23,296 nt of DNA from a virus: positions 1 to 23,296 of the IMG/VR virus record IMGVR_UViG_3300034093_003668; one strand, written 5' to 3'. The notes under the pieces were generated by a model that saw only the letters and a list, made by a program, of their open reading frames with translations, was not told where the DNA came from and did no database searches. Every line of letters starts with the position of its first letter. The stretch's first letter is position 1. Shown piece by piece: positions 20,652-23,296 of the stretch. Position numbers and translations under genes: made by a program.

Positions 20652-20756
20652 ATAAATTACATTCCTACTAGAGTTTATGTATAACTTAATTACCCAACAT
20701 GTCAAAGAACATATAAACTTTATTTTTTGTCCCGTTTATAAAATTATGGACATAAA

Positions 20757-20789
20757 AAAACCCGAACTGCAATTAGCGATTCGGGTTTT
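20757..20789 (-). terminator. Rho-independent terminator after the 34-aa gene
   Basis: Stem AACCCGAA/TTCGGGTT with a 13-nt loop; on the minus strand it ends in TTTTTTT. It may also act in the other direction. Confidence 0.88.
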
Positions 20790-20811
20790 AAATATCTTGT
20801 TGTTTTAATGA

Positions 20812-20916
20812 TTAAATGATTTCCTCACTACCAACTTGATATGACACACCCGTCACACTAGGCTTCCCGCCTTGCGTATACTGTTTCGGTTGATATGTCG
20901 TACCTGTTGTTCTCAT
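20812..20916 (-). CDS. Isolated small gene, 34 aa
   Basis: ATG at 20916 opens a 34-codon frame (MRTTGTTYQPKQYTQGGKPS...EEII), rich in threonine, glycine and glutamine, which looks extended rather than helical. It has its own well-formed promoter (20961-20991, leader about 44 nt) and its own terminator (20757-20789), so it is a complete transcription unit inside the tRNA cluster. Base composition is markedly more G/C-rich than the neighbouring spacer. Function unknown; the same RNA could also act as a regulatory RNA. Confidence 0.6.
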   Translation of the reverse strand: MRTTGTTYQPKQYTQGGKPSVTGVSYQVGSEEII

Positions 20917-20960
20917 TTTATTTTTTTTAATTATTTTTTACTGTTTCTATTAAATATATG

Positions 20961-20991
20961 CAAATATACTAAAAGTTTATAATATATGCAA
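20961..20991 (-). promoter_or_regulatory. Bacteroidota-type promoter of the 34-aa gene
   Basis: Minus strand TTG (20989-20991), 20 nt, TATATTTG (20968-20961). Confidence 0.78.
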
Positions 20992-21061
20992 CTTTTTTTT
21001 AAATTATTTTTTTTAACCCACAGGTTTGATTGCTCAGGGACCCATGGTAATTATTTTTTAG

Positions 21062-21132
21062 AAGCGGATTCAGGACTCGAACCTGGCTATGGGGTTATGA
21101 GCCCCTTGTGCTACCAATTACACCAAACCGCA
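21062..21132 (-). tRNA. tRNA-Met(CAT), with some initiator-like features
   Basis: Anticodon loop CTCATAA on a stem with three G-C pairs next to the loop (GGGG/CCCC), and a T1-T72 mismatch at the acceptor end. Both are initiator tRNA marks. Against this, the 11-24 pair of the D stem (T-A) is of elongator type and the acceptor has a second mismatch. A lysidine-modified Ile tRNA is a further alternative. No encoded CCA. Confidence 0.75.
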
Positions 21133-21137
21133 ATATG

Positions 21138-21210
21138 TTCACCATAAGGGACTTCAACCCTCATCTCCACTCCCAAACGGAATAGTGCACTTACTTTGTG
21201 CTAATGGTAA
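21138..21210 (-). tRNA. Degenerate tRNA-like gene, possibly Asn (GTT)
   Basis: A 7-bp acceptor TTACCAT/ATGGTGA, D arm GCAC/GTGC and T arm GAGGG-TTGAAGT-CCCTT fit a 73-nt tRNA. The T loop has TTG instead of TTC, and the anticodon arm pairs poorly with C at position 33, so the anticodon (perhaps GTT) is doubtful. It is probably a decaying gene, or one that uses host modification. Confidence 0.5.
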
Positions 21211-21216
21211 ATAATG

Positions 21217-21388
21217 TTAGCCAGAATCATCTTTTTTTTCATAAACGAATTTTTGAATTTGCTGAACTGATTCTTATGCTAATTTTTTGAGACTGTCCAG
21301 ATTTAATAATTACCTTATTCACCTTAAATATGCGGCGATTAAATAGTTTATTCACCGCAAGGTTGTTATGGCAGTGTAACCCTGTCTC
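21217..21388 (-). ncRNA. Structured RNA region downstream of a strong promoter
   Basis: Two nested helical domains are visible on the minus strand. The first pairs TTAGC with GCTAA (217-221/278-282) and AGAATCA with TGATTCT (223-229/268-274). The second closes with GAGAC/GTCTC (289-293/384-388) and contains ACCTT/AAGGT (321-325/359-363) around a 12-bp hairpin at 332-358 with one G-U, one mismatch and a 3-nt loop. (Numbers are offsets from 21000.) No protein-coding gene is convincing here. With 21400-21700 it makes about 500 nt without a gene between the promoter at 21708 and the first tRNA. Confidence 0.45.
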
Positions 21389-21707
21389 GTAATATCTTTA
21401 TCCCAAAATGATTTTTTGTGTTTTTCATCCCAGCGGATTAACCCATTTTACGTCTTCGGCTTTGCTTTGGTGAGAGTCTACTGTTATTCGACTGCATCCT
21501 ACTTGCACCTGTTGGGGTGGTCTGACGTTTAACCTTTTTTTTATATGGAAGTCTTACCATCTTTATTAATTCCGTAGTTCCAATGATACAAGTACCATTT
21601 TTCCTTACCAATTAATATCTCATGTAGTTTGTCTGTTTGGTTGCAGAACTCATTTTTTTGGATAAATGTTTTATAATAAATTAAAGAACGTTTTCTTATT
21701 TGTTTTA

Positions 21708-21738
21708 CAAAGATAGTAACTATTTTTTGATTTGTCAA
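21708..21738 (-). promoter_or_regulatory. Bacteroidota-type promoter for the structured RNA and tRNA cluster
   Basis: Minus strand TTG (21736-21738), 20 nt, TATCTTTG (21715-21708). No start codon follows closely, so the transcript probably begins near 21700 and covers the RNA region and tRNAs. Confidence 0.75.
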
Positions 21739-21766
21739 CTACTTTATGAAAATATTTTAATATTTT

Positions 21767-22177
21767 TTAAAAATTCCACTCATTATTTGGTTTAACATCT
21801 TGATTATCAGTTAAATCAGTAATAAAAGTTTTTTTATTAATATCATCTCTAATTCTAGCTGCATCTTCATATCTTTCTTCAGTAACGGCTAACTCAAGTT
21901 GTTTTTGTAATGGTAATTCTTTTTTGACACCAGAAGTTTCAAGTGGTGAACCCACCATTTCAATTTTAACTATAGTACCATGTTCATTTTCCCATTCAGT
22001 TCTTTCAAATGTGTAACCACCATCTTCATATCTAGATACCGATTTAGGTTCACCTAATTCACTTTCATCATCATTTTTTAATGATTCTCTCATATTCATT
22101 AAAGTTTTAATGAATTTTTGTAATTTCTCATTTTTCTTATTCCCATTATTAAAGGATTCGTCAAAATTATCAAACAT
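21767..22177 (-). CDS. UVR-motif protein, 136 aa
   Basis: The C-terminal third contains LPLQKQLELAVTEERYEDAA followed by RIRDDI, a good match to the UVR motif that mediates protein pairing in UvrB, UvrC, McsA and some ClpC proteins. The N-terminus is helical and charged, with an acidic middle. No zinc or nuclease motif is present. It could be a small adaptor that binds the host Uvr or Clp machinery. A pair of palindromic sites lies 70-120 nt upstream and may control it. Confidence is high for the motif and low for function. Confidence 0.75.
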   Translation of the reverse strand: MFDNFDESFNNGNKKNEKLQKFIKTLMNMRESLKNDDESELGEPKSVSRYEDGGYTFERTEWENEHGTIVKIEMVGSPLETSGVKKELPLQKQLELAVTEERYEDAARIRDDINKKTFITDLTDNQDVKPNNEWNF

Positions 22178-22243
22178 AACTATTTTTTATTTATTGATTT
22201 ATTATAATTTATATTGTCAAGTAAAATGCCAAATAATATTTAG

Positions 22244-22298
22244 TGACATTTAGTCATTAAATATCTATTTTTAAAAAATCTTAACTGACAATTAGTCA
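22244..22298. promoter_or_regulatory. Pair of palindromic operator-like sites TGACAnTTAGTCA
   Basis: TGACATTTAGTCA (22244-22256) and TGACAATTAGTCA (22286-22298) differ at one base and are centred 42 bp apart, about four helical turns, so a dimeric regulator bound at both would face the same side of the DNA. They lie between the UVR-motif gene and the small membrane protein gene. Confidence 0.5.
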
Positions 22299-22302
22299 GG
22301 TA

Positions 22303-22530
22303 TTAATTTTTCTTAACTTTTTTAATTAGGTGTTTAATAGGGTTTACCTTAGAAAAGTGAAAATAAAGACCAAAGCAAAATGCTGATAATAGGTAAAAAA
22401 TAAATGTGGTAATTCCATAAGAACCTGTTAGTTGAAATATCATGTAAAATAGTATATCGAAACCCATCGGATTGAAGAACATTCCTAGCATTAGCATTAT
22501 TATCGATATTTTTCTGTTTACTGGGGTCAC
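22303..22530 (-). CDS. Two-pass membrane protein, 75 aa, start uncertain
   Basis: Two hydrophobic segments (ISIIMLMLGMFFNPMGFDIL and TTFIFYLLSAFCFGLYFHF) joined by a short loop, then a basic tail (HLIKKVKKN). The frame starts at GTG. An ATG 7 nt upstream (22537), in better context, begins another frame (MDSDPSKQK) that overlaps it, so a small frameshift near the start is possible. Function unknown; it may be an envelope-modifying protein. Confidence 0.6.
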   Translation of the reverse strand: MTPVNRKISIIMLMLGMFFNPMGFDILFYMIFQLTGSYGITTFIFYLLSAFCFGLYFHFSKVNPIKHLIKKVKKN

Positions 22531-22563
22531 TGTCCATAATTTTTTTAATTTGTTTATATTATA

Positions 22564-22595
22564 AAAACCGCTACATATAAATATATAGCGGTTTT
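22564..22595 (-). terminator. Rho-independent terminator, bidirectional
   Basis: Perfect 10-bp stem AAAACCGCTA/TAGCGGTTTT with a 12-nt AT-rich loop and T-rich flanks on the minus strand. It follows the 57-aa membrane protein gene. Confidence 0.88.
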
Positions 22596-22615
22596 AGTTT
22601 ATTTAAGTTATTTTT

Positions 22616-22789
22616 TTAAAACCAACAAGTTATCATAGATACCCCTGGTATTAAACCGATAGCGTGAATTATTTCCTCTTTCCAAACTGGACCTTCAAAG
22701 TCACAATTTAATAATTTCACGATGTTTACAATCCAAGCTACTAAAACGTAAGCCCAAATTAAAAATGGTATTAAAGCTAATTTTCTCAT
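22616..22789 (-). CDS. Small membrane protein, 57 aa
   Basis: MRKLALIPFLIWAYVLVAWI starts with a positive N-terminus and a transmembrane helix (residues 4-25). A polar loop (NCDFEGPVWKEE) is followed by a second, weaker hydrophobic segment (IIHAIGLIPGVSMI). It has its own promoter (22812-22842) and terminator (22564-22595), so it is a single-gene unit. No family recognised. Confidence 0.65.
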   Translation of the reverse strand: MRKLALIPFLIWAYVLVAWIVNIVKLLNCDFEGPVWKEEIIHAIGLIPGVSMITCWF

Positions 22790-22811
22790 TTTTTTTTATA
22801 TTTTGTTTATA

Positions 22812-22842
22812 CAAATATATGTATAATTTTTTAATTAAACAA
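22812..22842 (-). promoter_or_regulatory. Bacteroidota-type promoter
   Basis: Minus strand TTG (22840-22842), 20 nt, TATATTTG (22819-22812), 22 nt before the ATG at 22789. Confidence 0.78.
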
Positions 22843-22850
22843 ATAAAAAA

Positions 22851-22916
22851 TTATCTTCTATAATTAGGACCATTTACGATTAAAAAGAAAAATATAAGGA
22901 TGATAACAATTGCCAT
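22851..22916 (-). CDS. 21-aa single-pass membrane peptide
   Basis: MAIVIILIFFFLIVNGPNYRR is nearly all membrane helix with a short basic tail. The ATG lies one base after the stop of the ABC ATPase gene (TAATATG), so the two are translationally coupled. It may be a regulator or anchor of the ATPase, but it is short enough that chance cannot be excluded. Confidence 0.45.
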   Translation of the reverse strand: MAIVIILIFFFLIVNGPNYRR

Positions 22917-22917
22917 A

Positions 22918-23296
22918 TTATGAATTTATTAAATCATTTTTAATTACATTAACTAGATTTAAATGTTCTGTACCAAATTTTTCCCAAGCTAAACCCATTT
23001 GTTTCAAATCGTAATGTTTAACTACCGTACTATAATCTTTAATACCATCTTTATGACCAATCACATAGATACTATCAGCCAATTCAACAGCCAGGTTAAT
23101 ATCATGTGTTGAGAATATGATAGTATTCAATTCATGACTCTCTTGAATTAATTTAAATGCTGATTTAACATTCTCAATGTTACCAACATCTAAACCACTG
23201 AACGGTTCATCAAATACCATAAAATGACCTGATGATAACAGTTGTTCAATAATAGCAGTTCTTTGTCTTTGGCCACCAGATAATTCACATGGGTAT
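22918..23296 (-). CDS. ABC-family ATPase, C-terminal part (runs off the window)
   Basis: The visible 125 residues contain the ABC signature LSGGQRQR, Walker B FMVFDEPFSGLD with the catalytic glutamate, the D-loop, and the switch histidine in FSTHDINLAVELADSIYVIG. Walker A would lie beyond the right edge. The sequence resembles ATPase subunits of ABC transporters rather than SMC or MutS proteins. ABC ATPases are rare in phages; no permease is visible, though three small membrane proteins lie downstream. The gene continues past 23296. Confidence 0.9.
   Translation of the reverse strand, partial: YPCELSGGQRQRTAIIEQLLSSGHFMVFDEPFSGLDVGNIENVKSAFKLIQESHELNTIIFSTHDINLAVELADSIYVIGHKDGIKDYSTVVKHYDLKQMGLAWEKFGTEHLNLVNVIKNDLINS

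Noticed and set aside
21541-21738. A 65-codon open frame next to the structured RNA
   Set aside because: Its start codon overlaps the -33 element of the promoter at 21708-21738, so the mapped transcript would begin inside it. No alternative in-frame ATG exists downstream. It may be a gene remnant.
22349-22537. Frame starting MDSDPSKQK overlapping the 75-aa membrane protein
   Set aside because: The rest of the frame has no coherent topology, while the other frame gives a clean two-helix protein. Its ATG may still be the true start if a small frameshift is present.
1-23296. CRISPR arrays, insertion sequences, prophage integrase or att sites
   Set aside because: No regularly spaced repeats, no transposase or integrase motifs and no tRNA-end duplications were seen. 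The only integron-like signal is the repeat family in the first 1.3 kb.

Overview
The window looks like part of a large, AT-rich phage genome infecting a member of the Bacteroidota, probably a flavobacterium-like host. Four things point there: ten well-formed promoters of the Bacteroidota type (TTG, 19-20 bp, TAnnTTTG); SmpB, sigma and RNase R proteins that resemble the Bacteroidota versions; dense, overlapping small genes of unknown function, nearly all on the minus strand; and phage hallmarks (GH24 and GH19 endolysins, a GIY-YIG homing endonuclease, a tRNA array). No capsid, tail, terminase or polymerase gene is visible.

Layout. (1) 1-1260: small host-like genes separated by repeated hairpin elements with TATAAC/GTTATA ends, resembling integron-type recombination sites. 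(2) 1262-4028: small unknown genes and a membrane protein. (3) 4107-9417: information-processing block with an RpoD-like sigma factor, SmpB, and an RNase R divided into two genes (catalytic part and tail+S1 part) by an opposite-strand GH24 lysozyme. (4) 9483-10697: two further cell-wall enzymes. (5) 10765-13911: a HAD phosphatase and a 2H phosphoesterase that share an N-terminal prohead-protease-like leader, a tail-anchored protein, and a T5 A1-like HTH-metallophosphoesterase. (6) 13917-17662: ECF sigma factor, HAD and calcineurin-like enzymes, a YqeY-like protein and several small proteins in tightly coupled operons. (7) 17777-21738: a tiny basic protein, then a cluster of eleven convincing tRNAs plus two odd tRNA-like RNAs, a homing endonuclease, an isolated 34-aa gene and a structured RNA region just downstream of a strong promoter. 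(8) 21767-23296: a UVR-motif protein, small membrane proteins and the C-terminal part of an ABC ATPase with a 21-aa membrane peptide behind it.

How it may work together (inference): SmpB, RNase R, many tRNAs, YqeY and two RNA-end-processing enzymes suggest a phage investment in ribosome rescue and in tRNA/RNA maintenance after host attack. Two sigma factors and two promoter classes suggest temporal control. Leader peptides on the HAD, 2H and lysozyme proteins suggest these are packaged in the virion. Five genes start 4-5 nt after a -7 box, so leaderless mRNAs are likely.
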